From Paenibacillus contaminans (GTDB lineage: Bacteria; Bacillota; Bacilli; Paenibacillales; NBRC-103111): DNA of 64,000 nt. The position numbers and the translations under genes were made by a program. Shown here piece after piece: positions 52,102 to 62,099 of this stretch. The DNA lies in the NCBI RefSeq assembly GCF_003285015.1, contig NZ_QMFB01000009.1, positions 124,001 through 188,000 on the forward strand, written 5' to 3'. The stretch's first letter is position 1, and the number at the start of each line of letters is the position of its first letter. The notes beneath the pieces were generated by a model, which was not told the origin of the DNA, did no database searches, and saw only the letters and a list, made by a program, of their open reading frames with translations.

Positions 52102-53898
52102 ATGGCTATAAGCAAGAGTTATATATTCCGCCTGTTGATGGCGGCCATTTGCATCATGCTGTTGTGGAGCGCGTTCATGCCTTCCGTTTTCGCAGCGGAC
52201 GCAGATGAAGGAACCAAGCTGGATGCCGTTCTCGTCGTGGACGTCAGCAATTCCATGAACGACAGCGACCGCAATAAAATCGGCAACGAAGCGATGAAAA
52301 TGTTTACGGACATGTCTTCGCTGCAGGGAGACAAGATCGGAGTAGTCGCATACACCGACCAGATCGTAAGGGAAAAAGCGCTTCTCAAAATGAACTCCGA
52401 GCAGGACAAAGAGGAGCTTAAAAGCTTTATCGATCAGCTGACGAGAGGACCTTACACCGATATATCCGTCGGGCTCAAGGAAGGCCTCAAGGTGCTGCAG
52501 TCCGGCAAGGAGCCGGGGCATTCTCCGCTGATCGTGCTTATGGCCGACGGCAACAACGATTTTAATCCGAGCTCCGGACGCACGAGCGAGCAGGCCGACA
52601 AGGACTTGGCGGCCGCCGTGAAGACGGCCAAGGATAACGGCATACCGATTTATACGATCGGGCTGAACGCCGACGGATCGCTGAACAAAGACGCGCTCGC
52701 CAAAATCGCCTCGGAGACGAACGGCAAATCGTTCGTAACGAGCACGGCCGACACGCTGCCGCAAATTTTGAGCGAAATTTTCGCCAGTCACATGAAGCTG
52801 AAAGTCATCCCGATGAAAAACATCGTGGCGAACGGGGAGTTCCAGGAAGTCGTCGTCACAATTCCGAACGCCAATGTGCTGGAGGCGAATATTTCCGTCA
52901 TGTCGGGCAAGCCGGTGGAGCTGCAGCTGATCGATCCGGCCGGCAAGCAGAAGGCGATTCCGTCGGAAGGCGTCACCTTGTCCAAATCGAAGACGTATTC
53001 CCTGCTAAAGCTGGCCAAGCCCGCAAGCGGCGACTGGAAGCTGAAGGTTAAGGGCGTCAGTCAGGATAAAATCGATATCAACCTGATTTTCAATTACGAC
53101 TTGCAGCTGGTCATGGCCCCGCTCACCGCCAAAACGTACAAAGTCGGCGATACCGTCAAGGTACAGTCGTATTTTGAGGATAACGGGCAGAAGCAGACCG
53201 GTGCCGATCTGTACAAAAATATGAAAGCGACCCTGCTCATCACGGATATGGATACGCTGAAGACGGAGCAGGCGCAAATGTCGGTTGCGGGCGCCGGCTT
53301 CGAAGGAAGCTTTGAGATAAAAGACAAACACCGCTACCAAATCGTGGTGAAGGCGGAGGACAGCAGCTTCTTCCGCGAGACGAAGCCGGTCGAAATATCG
53401 GCGGGCGGCGGGGCCGCAAGCACGGCACAGCCGCCTGCGGCGCCTGAGGAGCCGAAGGAAGAGGGGAAACCTTTTCCATGGCTTACCGTAGTACTAGGAA
53501 GCGTTGGGCTTCTTGCGCTCATTGCCGCAGCTATTTTGCTTATGGCTTATATGCGTAAGAAAAACAAAGGCTTCGTCGGCCAAGTCATGATCGAAATTCA
53601 CGACGAGGATACGGGAGAAAAGTCGAATCCGCAATTTAAGAAGCTTAACGCGTTTAAAGGCAGCTTCCGTCTGCATCAGCTGCTGCAGCTTGCTCCCGAG
53701 CTGGCGGAGACAGATAAAATCGTCCTGCTGCCGGGACCGCACGATTCGCTCGTCATTCAGAACAAATCCGGCTGCCTTATCGAGAAAGCGGGCAGGGCGC
53801 TGGACGCCGCGAAGGGCAAAGAGCTGAAGAAGAACGACCGCATCAAAATATCGCTGCAAAACGTGCAAAAATCGATTTATATGGAATACATCGACTAG
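52102..53898 (+). CDS. Secreted/membrane-anchored VWA-domain protein, first gene of the tubulin-like operon
   Basis: 598 residues. Signal peptide 1-31 (cleavage near FAADAD), then an extracytoplasmic VWA domain (~40-235) with an intact MIDAS: D47-S49-S51 (VVDVSNSMND), Thr in RGPYTDIS and LMADGNND. Residues ~240-440 are β-rich, followed by a Pro/Glu linker, one membrane helix at ~463-486 and a ~110-residue cytoplasmic domain (GQVMIEIHDEDTGEKSNPQF). So it spans the membrane and could pass information to the cytosolic GTPase encoded next, 12 bp downstream. ATG after GGGGGGACATCG. Confidence 0.85.
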   Translation: MAISKSYIFRLLMAAICIMLLWSAFMPSVFAADADEGTKLDAVLVVDVSNSMNDSDRNKIGNEAMKMFTDMSSLQGDKIGVVAYTDQIVREKALLKMNSEQDKEELKSFIDQLTRGPYTDISVGLKEGLKVLQSGKEPGHSPLIVLMADGNNDFNPSSGRTSEQADKDLAAAVKTAKDNGIPIYTIGLNADGSLNKDALAKIASETNGKSFVTSTADTLPQILSEIFASHMKLKVIPMKNIVANGEFQEVVVTIPNANVLEANISVMSGKPVELQLIDPAGKQKAIPSEGVTLSKSKTYSLLKLAKPASGDWKLKVKGVSQDKIDINLIFNYDLQLVMAPLTAKTYKVGDTVKVQSYFEDNGQKQTGADLYKNMKATLLITDMDTLKTEQAQMSVAGAGFEGSFEIKDKHRYQIVVKAEDSSFFRETKPVEISAGGGAASTAQPPAAPEEPKEEGKPFPWLTVVLGSVGLLALIAAAILLMAYMRKKNKGFVGQVMIEIHDEDTGEKSNPQFKKLNAFKGSFRLHQLLQLAPELAETDKIVLLPGPHDSLVIQNKSGCLIEKAGRALDAAKGKELKKNDRIKISLQNVQKSIYMEYID

Positions 53899-53910
53899 GG
53901 GGCATGCAAG

Positions 53911-56900
53911 ATGAAAGCCGTAGTTCGTGAACATATTCAACAGCTGGACGTCTCGCAAGGCGGCGGCATCGTCAGCGATAAAATTCGCGTAGACACGATC
54001 GACAACCCGATGCTTATTATCGGATTGGGGGGAACGGGCATCGACGCCCTTCTCCGTTTAAAATATCAGATCAACCGGCGGTTCAAGCTTCCGGAGGATC
54101 CGATCTCCAAAAGAAGAAAGGAGAAGCCCGACAAGGTCGAGTTTCTCGCTTTTGAGACGAACGAGCATGACCGCAACAAAAAATATAGAGGAATCGGGCT
54201 CGATCCGATTTCGGAATTCGTCCTGCTGTCGAACGCGGAGATCGGCAGCTTGCTGCAGAACCGCTCGATTCTCGAGCCTTACATCACCGAATGGCTGTCG
54301 CCCGAGCTGAACGTGACGGACGGCATCAACGGGGCGCAGGGCGTACGCCAGGCGGGACGGCTGCTTCTGTTTACGAAGATCAACCAAGTCGTGCAAACGA
54401 TCGAGCGCAAAATCAAATCACTTTGCGAGGGCACCAACAAGAAGCTGTTCGTTTTCGTACTTACCGGTCTTTCCGGCGGTACGGGCAGCGGCTGCTTCCT
54501 GGATATTTCCTACATCGTGCGCGGCATTATCGAGCGGGAGCACGGCAGCGCGGGCGTCGACCGGGTCAGCATGCTCGGCTATTTGTTTACCCCCGACGTC
54601 AATTTGTCGAACAAAAGCCTCACCGCGCATACGAGCGAATATATCAAGAAGAACGGCTACGCGGCGCTTAAGGAGCTTGACTACTGGATGAACACCGACG
54701 AGCGGAACGAGCGGTTCCGCCAGCGGTACGGGAGCGTACTGGAGGTTAATTCCATCATGCCGCCGTTCAATCTGTGCCATCTCATATCGGCGACAAATTT
54801 GGAAGGCAAGCCGCTTGAAAATGCGTACGACTATTGCATGAACGTAACGGCCGAGAACATCACCAACTTCATGGCCAGCGAGGAAAAGCATTCCGGCGAG
54901 GAATTCGCCATACACGATTACATCAGCAACATCAACATGAATATCAACCAGATGCCCAAGCCGTATCCGGCCAACTACAAGTACAACATTATCGGCGCTT
55001 CCTCGGCCGTTCTTCCGATCGAGGAAATGACCACCTACTTGGCGTACCGGCTGTTCAAAAAAATGGAGAACATGTTCGCCTCCATGCCGTCCCAGGACGA
55101 AACCGAGAAGCTCGTCAGGAAGCTCGGGCTCGATCCCGACTCCGTGCACCGGAAATTCGAGGAACGGGTTCCGGAGCCGCTTCCCGGCTACGAGAACAGC
55201 GAACGGCTCAGCTATAACAATGTCGTCAAGCAGCAGGTCGTCAATATCGATATGGAGCTAGAGCAGGGCTTCATCGCAAGGGCGAAGGAAGAATACGTCA
55301 AAACGAAAAAACAGGCTCCCGCCCACATTATGGAGCAGTTTACGGATCAGATGAAGCGCATTTTCATGAATCCGGCGCAGGGGCCGTTCTTCGCTTCGCG
55401 GATCATTTATTCGCAGAAGGGCTACTGCCTGCTGAACATGATCTCCACCTACATCGAATCGCTGCAGGAGAGCTTGGACCGCAGCCGGCGCGCGATCGAG
55501 ACCGCCAAGGAGCAGGCTAACGAGAAGCTGACCGACGCGAGAAGCGCCTTTATTTCGAAGGATAAGAAGAAAAATGCGTACATCGAAGCGAAAATCAATC
55601 AATATTTGCTTGTCGCTGACATGGAGCGGGCCGAGCAGATGCTCGAGTTTTACGACGACGTGCGCAACCTGCTGCGCGAGCAAAATTCGCGTATTTACGA
55701 AGTGTTTACGGAAATTTTAAACGCCTTGAACCAGATTTTCGAGAAAAACGGCGATATTCTCACGAACGCGGAGGAAGCGGTCGACCATAAGGGCAACAAG
55801 ACGTACTACTGGAACATTGTCAGCGTTCCGGACATTGCGAAGGTTGTCGGCTCCATTATGGACGGCAAAAATGTCGACGAGCTGACCCGCGATTTCGCGG
55901 CCGAGCTGCTGGAGCACTCGAACCGTTGGGTTAAAGAGCAGGAAATCGACATCGTCGGCTCGATCTCGGATTTCCTCAGCGATAAATTCGGCGATTTGAT
56001 TACGAAATCGATGGAAGAGTTTCTTACGATCAAGTACGGCGACGACCAGTCGATCGAGAAAATCATCGAGACGAAAATCGCTAAGAAGCTGGATGACGAA
56101 TCGATTCCGGTATTCCATTTGAGCAACAGCTCGGGGAACATGCATTTCCCTTCATGGGGCTTCGTCTCCGTGCCGCTCAAGGCGCCGAGCATTCTCAAAG
56201 GAGTCAAGAACTACCAGAATACCGCGATCAGCCATTCCCGGTTTACGGTCAAGGAAAGTGAAGTCAAAAACCGGATATTCTGGCTGAACACCAAAAACGG
56301 CATACCGCTCTTCACGTATACGCCGCTTCGCGTTTATGAAGACAGCTATGAGCGGACGATTCTCGAGAAAGAGGGCGTAGGCCGGCATTTGCGCCAAACC
56401 GACAAAGACAACTGGACCTATTTGCCTTCGCCGATTCCCGAGAAATCGTGGGGCGACATGTACCATAATGCGCGAATCAAAGCGTATAACGACCAGCTCC
56501 GCGAGTTGTTCGGCCTGGCGCTGAAGTACAAGTGCATCGTAGAGAAGAAAAGCGACTATTCGATGAGCAATCTGTTCGAGTGCGTGTACACGAAGCCGTT
56601 CCAGGTGGAGCCGTTCGTCGCCCGCTATAATATGCAGCTGCAGGAGCAGCGTCCGAATTTGGGCGAAATCAAGCGGTGCATCAACGATCTGAAAGCTTTG
56701 CTTGAGCAAGGGCTGGATAAAGAAGGGGCACGCGATATTTTTGCGAGCAGCGGTCAGGAAGTCGCGCTGGACAACTTTATCCGTTCGCCGGAGCTTGTGA
56801 AGCGAATCCGTGAGGAAGTGAACAAATATACGGCGATCGAAGCGCAAATCGCGGTGCTCGATTCGGTGCTCAGCGGCTTCCAGGACGAGGAAAAGCTGCT

Positions 56901-57303
56901 CGACCAATTCGTCGAGGCCATGTATACCGGAACGATCGTCAAGCGCGGCGCGGTATACGTCTATGACCGTAACGACGAGGAAGACGATTGGGAGCCGTTC
57001 GTCAATTTGACGAAGGTTAATAAATATGTGGAATTTACGATTTTCGATCACTTCAGAAAGCTGGACGCCAAGCGCAAAGCGATGATCGCGCGCAAGTCGG
57101 AGCGGCGCAACCAGGATATGGTCGCTTCCGAGGAGAAGGTGGCGGAGCTGATCCGCAAGCTGGACGAGATGGGCGCCTCCATGAACGAAGCCAAATCGGA
57201 CCTGGAGTTCACCCGCGACGAGCTCATAAACGGCGAAGAGGTTTACGGCTTTTACCGCAAAGCGGCGGCCAAAGTGAGCGAATTGAGCAGAAACTTGAAG
57301 TAG
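53911..57303 (+). CDS. Tubulin/FtsZ-like GTPase (Tubulin_2-type), 1130 aa
   Basis: Large cytoplasmic protein with tubulin-superfamily signatures: phosphate loop IIGLGGTGIDALLRLK (G38-G43) and the tubulin T4 signature TGLSGGTGSGCFLDISY (G186-G194), plus a preceding FEF/acidic strand (VEFLAFETNEHD). It is three times the length of FtsZ; residues ~330-1130 are mostly helical, with coiled-coil stretches (around 530-620 and 1050-1120). The family is known only from sequence surveys. ATG behind AGGGGGCATGCAAG. The TAG stop is formed by the first bases of a MITE-like insertion, so the original C-terminus may have been longer. Confidence 0.8.
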   Translation: MKAVVREHIQQLDVSQGGGIVSDKIRVDTIDNPMLIIGLGGTGIDALLRLKYQINRRFKLPEDPISKRRKEKPDKVEFLAFETNEHDRNKKYRGIGLDPISEFVLLSNAEIGSLLQNRSILEPYITEWLSPELNVTDGINGAQGVRQAGRLLLFTKINQVVQTIERKIKSLCEGTNKKLFVFVLTGLSGGTGSGCFLDISYIVRGIIEREHGSAGVDRVSMLGYLFTPDVNLSNKSLTAHTSEYIKKNGYAALKELDYWMNTDERNERFRQRYGSVLEVNSIMPPFNLCHLISATNLEGKPLENAYDYCMNVTAENITNFMASEEKHSGEEFAIHDYISNINMNINQMPKPYPANYKYNIIGASSAVLPIEEMTTYLAYRLFKKMENMFASMPSQDETEKLVRKLGLDPDSVHRKFEERVPEPLPGYENSERLSYNNVVKQQVVNIDMELEQGFIARAKEEYVKTKKQAPAHIMEQFTDQMKRIFMNPAQGPFFASRIIYSQKGYCLLNMISTYIESLQESLDRSRRAIETAKEQANEKLTDARSAFISKDKKKNAYIEAKINQYLLVADMERAEQMLEFYDDVRNLLREQNSRIYEVFTEILNALNQIFEKNGDILTNAEEAVDHKGNKTYYWNIVSVPDIAKVVGSIMDGKNVDELTRDFAAELLEHSNRWVKEQEIDIVGSISDFLSDKFGDLITKSMEEFLTIKYGDDQSIEKIIETKIAKKLDDESIPVFHLSNSSGNMHFPSWGFVSVPLKAPSILKGVKNYQNTAISHSRFTVKESEVKNRIFWLNTKNGIPLFTYTPLRVYEDSYERTILEKEGVGRHLRQTDKDNWTYLPSPIPEKSWGDMYHNARIKAYNDQLRELFGLALKYKCIVEKKSDYSMSNLFECVYTKPFQVEPFVARYNMQLQEQRPNLGEIKRCINDLKALLEQGLDKEGARDIFASSGQEVALDNFIRSPELVKRIREEVNKYTAIEAQIAVLDSVLSGFQDEEKLLDQFVEAMYTGTIVKRGAVYVYDRNDEEDDWEPFVNLTKVNKYVEFTIFDHFRKLDAKRKAMIARKSERRNQDMVASEEKVAELIRKLDEMGASMNEAKSDLEFTRDELINGEEVYGFYRKAAAKVSELSRNLK

Positions 57304-57555
57304 GGCGTGTCTGAACACCCACTCAGGGTCATCTTTCACCGCCTTTTCGCCCCCTGCTTCGTTCCGTTTGCTTGACGTACCCCCGGTACGCCTTCACAAA
57401 CGCGCCTTGCAGGCCAGGATAAACGTTTCCTCCCTCCTTTGGGCGGTTGCGTTTACCGTAGGGGAATCAGCAAGGTAAAGCGTAGCTAACCTTGCTAATG
57501 GAGGAACAAAAATTCGGCAAAATCTGCTCCCCACGGAGTATTCAGACACGCCCTA
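57301..57555. mobile_element. MITE-like element, 255-bp copy inserted at the stop codon of the tubulin-like gene
   Basis: Perfect 15-bp terminal inverted repeats TAGGGCGTGTCTGAA / TTCAGACACGCCCTA, with TA at both ends. Its first 112 and last ~50 bp match the copy at 51622-51786; between them lies an extra ~90-bp segment with its own inverted repeat AGCAAGGT/ACCTTGCT. The first three bases are the stop codon of the upstream gene. No coding capacity. Confidence 0.8.
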
Positions 57556-57574
57556 GCGGCATGGAGGAACAAGC

Positions 57575-59926
57575 ATGAGGGATGTACTGCGGCGGTTTAC
57601 AACAGGATATGCGGCCGACATGGAGAAGCGGACCGATAGCGGAGACGAGCAGCGAAGCGTCAATAATCCCGTCATGTTTCTCTTTATCGGGGACAAAGCG
57701 AAGGCGGCCGTCTCGGCAGTCTCCGACCTGGTGGAGCGCAAATGGAGCAACAGCGCGGGCGTGATGTACGTGCATGTTTATGGGAACGAACCGGCGGTAA
57801 AGGAGAACGTGGTCCGATTTCAGGTGAACGACGGCGCTGCAGACCGCAAACGGCGGCGGCAGGAGCTGCACGCCGAATTTTATCGCGACGACCGGAAGCT
57901 CATGGAATTAAACCGCACGCTGCGTGCCGTAAGCTCCAAGCTGTCCGAATTCGGACGGTTGTACTCGTCTTTTCAACGAATCAACGTATCTGTCGTCACG
58001 TGCGCGGAGGACCCTTGCAATGTGCTCGTGCCGGAAATTACGCTTTTGGCCAAGTCGATACTCGGCGCTTCGTTTCGGATCGTGCAGGTCGATCTTTATA
58101 CGCTCATAAGGGAAAAATCGGAAGGGGAGGAGTTCGGCTTCTCCTCTTCCGTCAGTGTCGGCTTCCTGCGGGAATTGAACCATTACCAGAACGACCGTTA
58201 CCGGTACGAAGGCCAACTTCAGGTGACCGAGGACGGGATCAGGCTGGCGGTCGAGCATGCGGCGCCGTTATTCGATCTTGTGTACGTGCTCAGCGACAAA
58301 AACGAGCGCGGCATCATTACGGAACGCGGTATGGAAGAAAATTACGAAATCATTTGCAGCATGAATCTGTTGAAAAACCGCAAGATGGTGACGGATTACA
58401 CCGAGAAGAACGATATCTACAACAATATGCAGTTCAAGCAAAACATCATGACGGATTCCGGCGCTCCTGCTTTTGCGACCGCGGGCTTCGCCAAAATCAA
58501 GCGTCCGAATAAGGCGATTGCGGCAGCCGTCATTTATCAGGTTTTTCGGAAGATTACGCGAAAGCTCAAAGTTTCGGCGGACGTGGACACTCGGCAAATC
58601 GCCGACCTGTTCGGCTTGAGCCCCGCCGCCTTTGAACGCAAAATAAGCGCTTGGATGCCGGATGAGCGGCGTATCGAGGAAATGGTTTCACTCATGATGC
58701 AGAAGGTTTCCTACGACGATATCCGCAAGCAATCCTTGCGGGAGGCGGAGCTGCAGCTTTACGGCCATACGGCGGAAGCGTTTTTCGAGAGGAATGTCGC
58801 CGAACCTTCCCGGGAGCAGCTCGCTTCGCATCGTTTTCGCGAGGAAGTTAGAGGGATCGTCGAGTACCATATCGTTGCCGATCCTCACTACGGTCTGTAC
58901 TGCGCTTACGATTGGATGGAGGAAAAAAGCGGCGGTTGGAACCTCTTCGAGGAAATCCGCAAAACGATGAAAGAGGCGGGCCGGCAGCTTGCGCTTGTCA
59001 AAGACGAGCTGGAGAGCTTGTACCAGGAACAGGTCGAGCTTCAGCCGTTTTCCCGTTCCCGTCTTCCGTTTCAGGGGAAAGCCAATTTGACGCAGTTCAT
59101 CCGGTATTTTATCCAGGAGATTTACGGCCGTAAATACCGTGTCGTTCAGCTGGAGCTCGGACTGAAAATGCTGCAAGCTATGGAGCTCGCGCTGGAGGAC
59201 GTCCACCGCGAATTGAAGACGAAAGTGGAAGAGATGGACGACATCGAGCGGTGTTTATCCGACTATTGCCAGCTGAGCGTAAGGGAAGCGGAAGAAGAGC
59301 TGGGGAACAATATCGAGCTGTATTACGAGAAGGTCGTCGAGGATATAACGGCTGAGCTGGAAGCCAAGCGGGGCGGCTCCTTTTACTTCGAAGACCGGTA
59401 TATCGGCAGCGTCTTCGAGCATCTCAAGCGAGGAAAACAGGCTCTGCTGGAGCGGTTTATCGATTTCAGCGCGAAGGAGATATTGACTGCAGAGCCGTTC
59501 CGGCTTGCGTTCGAGGAGGAGCTGCTGCAGCGCGCCAACGTCGCCGCCCGTTATGAGCATCGCGACGTTCTGACGAAGGAGGATCTGTTCAAGGAGCTTT
59601 ATGGCATGCTCGAGGAACAGGCCGTCATTCATTTGGAAGTGTACAACTATACGCACAAAAACCGGTACGAGGAAAAGTATGTTTTCGGGGATTTCTACAG
59701 CGAGTTCGTTACCTACGCTTTTCAATTCGACGAAGGCCGGCGAGGCTACAAGCTGGGCTGCGTGCATGAGAAGCGATCGAGCGGGATTGAGAAGCTGAAC
59801 ATCATGGGCGGGTTTCAGATAAACGACCTTCTTTATGTCATTAACAACAAGAAATACTACCAATCCTACTTGGACAACGGGTTTTGCTTGCACGGGATCG
59901 CGTTAAGCGAGCTTCCCGATCTCTGA
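57575..59926 (+). CDS. Uncharacterised 783-aa protein of the tubulin-like operon
   Basis: No recognised domain. No signal peptide or membrane helix, so cytoplasmic. Residues ~30-240 look α/β (NNPVMFLFIGDKAKAAVSAV, then LFDLVYVLSDKNERGIITER), and FATAGFAKIKRPNKAIAAAV recalls tubulin-like proteins at the corresponding place, but the GGTGSG nucleotide loop is absent. Residues ~390-680 are helical, with coiled-coil segments (MKEAGRQLALVKDELESLYQ). It might be a non-GTP-binding tubulin-like partner; this is a hypothesis. ATG behind GGAGGAACAAGC. Separated from the tubulin-like gene only by the MITE. Confidence 0.6.
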   Translation: MRDVLRRFTTGYAADMEKRTDSGDEQRSVNNPVMFLFIGDKAKAAVSAVSDLVERKWSNSAGVMYVHVYGNEPAVKENVVRFQVNDGAADRKRRRQELHAEFYRDDRKLMELNRTLRAVSSKLSEFGRLYSSFQRINVSVVTCAEDPCNVLVPEITLLAKSILGASFRIVQVDLYTLIREKSEGEEFGFSSSVSVGFLRELNHYQNDRYRYEGQLQVTEDGIRLAVEHAAPLFDLVYVLSDKNERGIITERGMEENYEIICSMNLLKNRKMVTDYTEKNDIYNNMQFKQNIMTDSGAPAFATAGFAKIKRPNKAIAAAVIYQVFRKITRKLKVSADVDTRQIADLFGLSPAAFERKISAWMPDERRIEEMVSLMMQKVSYDDIRKQSLREAELQLYGHTAEAFFERNVAEPSREQLASHRFREEVRGIVEYHIVADPHYGLYCAYDWMEEKSGGWNLFEEIRKTMKEAGRQLALVKDELESLYQEQVELQPFSRSRLPFQGKANLTQFIRYFIQEIYGRKYRVVQLELGLKMLQAMELALEDVHRELKTKVEEMDDIERCLSDYCQLSVREAEEELGNNIELYYEKVVEDITAELEAKRGGSFYFEDRYIGSVFEHLKRGKQALLERFIDFSAKEILTAEPFRLAFEEELLQRANVAARYEHRDVLTKEDLFKELYGMLEEQAVIHLEVYNYTHKNRYEEKYVFGDFYSEFVTYAFQFDEGRRGYKLGCVHEKRSSGIEKLNIMGGFQINDLLYVINNKKYYQSYLDNGFCLHGIALSELPDL

Positions 59927-60001
59927 TCCGGCCGGGAGGAAGGACATAGTCGCAATCATGTTATCCGAACAGCTATCACCGGGGAAGGAGTGGCATATAA
60001 G

Positions 60002-61279
60002 ATGATGACAAGAAAAATAAATTGGCTGATGGTTCTGTTTAGTCTGATCGGCGGAACCGTCGGATATGGCATCGGCGAATTCGTGCTGGCCGAATACGAA
60101 AGCTCGCTGCCGAACGTGGTCTTAATGGCGATTTATTTCGGCCAGCTTGCGTTTTTCGTCAGCTTGTTTTGTCTGCTTGCCGAAATCATTTCTCCTGCGC
60201 TGAACGGCAAAGGGTGGCGGCAGCGGTATGCAAGCACGTCATGGAAAATGCTCGTCCCGAGCTCTCTGGTGCTCCTGTTTGCCGCCGGGGCGTTATTTCA
60301 ATTTCTTTACGGCTTGAATGTCGGCAGCTTTAAGCGGCCGGAAAATATCGTGATGGCGATCGACGTGTCGGGCAGCATGGACGGCAACGATCCGAACCGT
60401 CAAAGCTTTCAAGCTGCTACGGATCTGATTCAGAAGATGAAAAAATCGAATCAGGCTGCGGTTATCGCTTTCGACGATCAAGCCACCGTGATCCAGCCGC
60501 TTATGCGGCTGCAAAGCCAAGCGGTCAAGGACGAGATTACGCAGAAATTGAATGAGTACAAAAGGACGGGCGGCGGCACGGAAATTTCGCGGGCTCTTGC
60601 GGAGGTGCGCAAGGAAATCGAAGCGGACTCCGGAAAGCGCAGAAGCCTGGTCATTCTCATTTCGGACGGCTACAGCAGCATGGACGTCCCGGCCGTAACG
60701 GAGCCGTTCCGCCAAGAACAAATACCGATCCATACGATCGGCGTATCTGCGGATGCCGGAGGCGAGGCACTGCTTCGGGACATTGCCGGCCAAACAGGCG
60801 GCAGCTACCACAGGGTCGATGAATCGAGCGAGCTTACGTTCATCTTCGACCGCATTTATGAAGAGAATCAGGTCCGGCACCTTGTCGGCGAACGAACCGG
60901 TTCTTCGCAAGACAGCATGCTGTCCGCCTTGCTGCGGGTCGTTCTGATCATGGGGATCGGCATCCTGTTCGGCTTGGCGCTGGGCTTCCTGTTCGACAAC
61001 CGGTTCCTGGCCCGCAATTTCTCCATCGGCGGAGCGGTTGCAGGTTTGCTGGCCGGTTTGGCCCTGGAGTGGGGTATCTCCGGCTGGCCGGAAAACTCGG
61101 AATGGTGGAGATTGCTCGCCGCGCTCCTTTTGGCCCTTGTCGTGACGTTGTTCTCTGCGGTCATTCCGATCAAGGAAGGCGGCGACGCTCCGCGCACGAT
61201 GCGAAGCTATTCGCCTCTACGCCGGGCTGACAGCGGCTTCGGCAGCGACAAGCGGGATCAAATCAACAAGGGCTTTTGA
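60002..61279 (+). CDS. Polytopic membrane VWA-domain protein
   Basis: 425 residues from ATG 60002 (MMTRKINWLMVLFS), with GGGGAAGGAG upstream; GTG 59990 overlaps that site and is less likely. Three N-terminal membrane helices (~8-28, 38-62, 84-104), a VWA domain (~113-300) with intact MIDAS D121-S123-S125 (AIDVSGSMDGND), Thr in GGGTEISRAL and LISDGYSSMD, then three C-terminal helices (~308-390) and a charged tail. Six helices would put the VWA domain and both... the two ends on opposite or equal sides depending on topology, which I cannot settle. Part of the same operon as the VWA and tubulin-like genes. Confidence 0.82.
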   Translation: MMTRKINWLMVLFSLIGGTVGYGIGEFVLAEYESSLPNVVLMAIYFGQLAFFVSLFCLLAEIISPALNGKGWRQRYASTSWKMLVPSSLVLLFAAGALFQFLYGLNVGSFKRPENIVMAIDVSGSMDGNDPNRQSFQAATDLIQKMKKSNQAAVIAFDDQATVIQPLMRLQSQAVKDEITQKLNEYKRTGGGTEISRALAEVRKEIEADSGKRRSLVILISDGYSSMDVPAVTEPFRQEQIPIHTIGVSADAGGEALLRDIAGQTGGSYHRVDESSELTFIFDRIYEENQVRHLVGERTGSSQDSMLSALLRVVLIMGIGILFGLALGFLFDNRFLARNFSIGGAVAGLLAGLALEWGISGWPENSEWWRLLAALLLALVVTLFSAVIPIKEGGDAPRTMRSYSPLRRADSGFGSDKRDQINKGF

Positions 61280-61301
61280 AGAAGCGAGCGGAGAAAGGGT
61301 G

Positions 61302-61952
61302 ATGGCGATGGAGTGGGTGGAATATGCAAACGGCGATTTCCGCATAACCAATCTGACGTCCCGCCTGCATAATCACGAATGCATCTTGAACTGGCATTGG
61401 CCGGACGGCCTCCAATTCGTTTACATTCATAAAGTTCCCGCCGATGCGGAGCCTGAGGCCGCCGAGCCGGCCGGCGAGAAGCAAATGAAGCTTTATACGA
61501 TCGAAGAGTATAAGGCGAACGGAGGCCTTCGCGACAAAATCGACGGGATCGGGAGATTCGTTTATTACCTCTACCCGTTTATCCGGGACGGGGAAGGCAG
61601 CAGGCTCGTCCGGCAAACCGACGGCGGCAACGTGATCCGGGTCAGCACGGGGAAAGCGAAGATCGATTGCAAAATCAAATATAAAACCGGGCTGTTCAGC
61701 AAGACGAAGCTGGTGCGAATTACGTTTTATGCGGATATTTCCGTTCCCAAGGAAGCGTTATGTTATGTCAAGAAAGAGGGCGGAATACCGGCAAGCATCG
61801 ACGACGGAACGATATTCCCGTTTATCCGCGATCTCGAGCCCGGGCCGAACGAGATGGCCGATATTCAAATCGGCAAGAACGATTACGTGAAGGTGTTTTT
61901 TACGGACGGGAAAAAATACGCCGAAATGTACCGGCTGTTTGTCGGGCAGTAG
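61302..61952 (+). CDS. Uncharacterised 216-aa protein of the tubulin-like operon
   Basis: Unrecognised. Start at ATG 61302, eight bases after GGAG; GTG 61299 and ATG 61308 are alternatives. No signal peptide or membrane segment. β-rich pattern with a central region (IDCKIKYKTGLFSKTKLVRI) and a C-terminal GPNEMADIQIGKNDYVKVFF. It lies 22 bp after the membrane VWA gene and may be a cytoplasmic adaptor of that protein. Confidence 0.65.
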   Translation: MAMEWVEYANGDFRITNLTSRLHNHECILNWHWPDGLQFVYIHKVPADAEPEAAEPAGEKQMKLYTIEEYKANGGLRDKIDGIGRFVYYLYPFIRDGEGSRLVRQTDGGNVIRVSTGKAKIDCKIKYKTGLFSKTKLVRITFYADISVPKEALCYVKKEGGIPASIDDGTIFPFIRDLEPGPNEMADIQIGKNDYVKVFFTDGKKYAEMYRLFVGQ

Positions 61953-62099
61953 GGAGCTGTTCGGCGGCGCGACTTCGGGCTTGCTGGATCGTGCAGGCGG
62001 GTGTAAAAGGCAGCCGAAAGCCCGGGGAATGGCCTGGGCCCGGGATCGGGGCAAGTGACAGACAGCCGCAATTCTGGAGAAGGGCTAGGGCCGTGTTCG

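Noticed and set aside
53911..57303. Reading the tubulin-like gene as cell-division ftsZ or plasmid tubZ
   Set aside because: It is about three times too long, lies beside VWA and GTPase genes instead of ftsA or tubR, and only the nucleotide loops match.
56152..57339. Minus-strand 395-codon frame opposite the tubulin-like gene
   Set aside because: Shadow of the plus-strand gene, with no start signal and Arg/Leu/Val-rich antisense composition.
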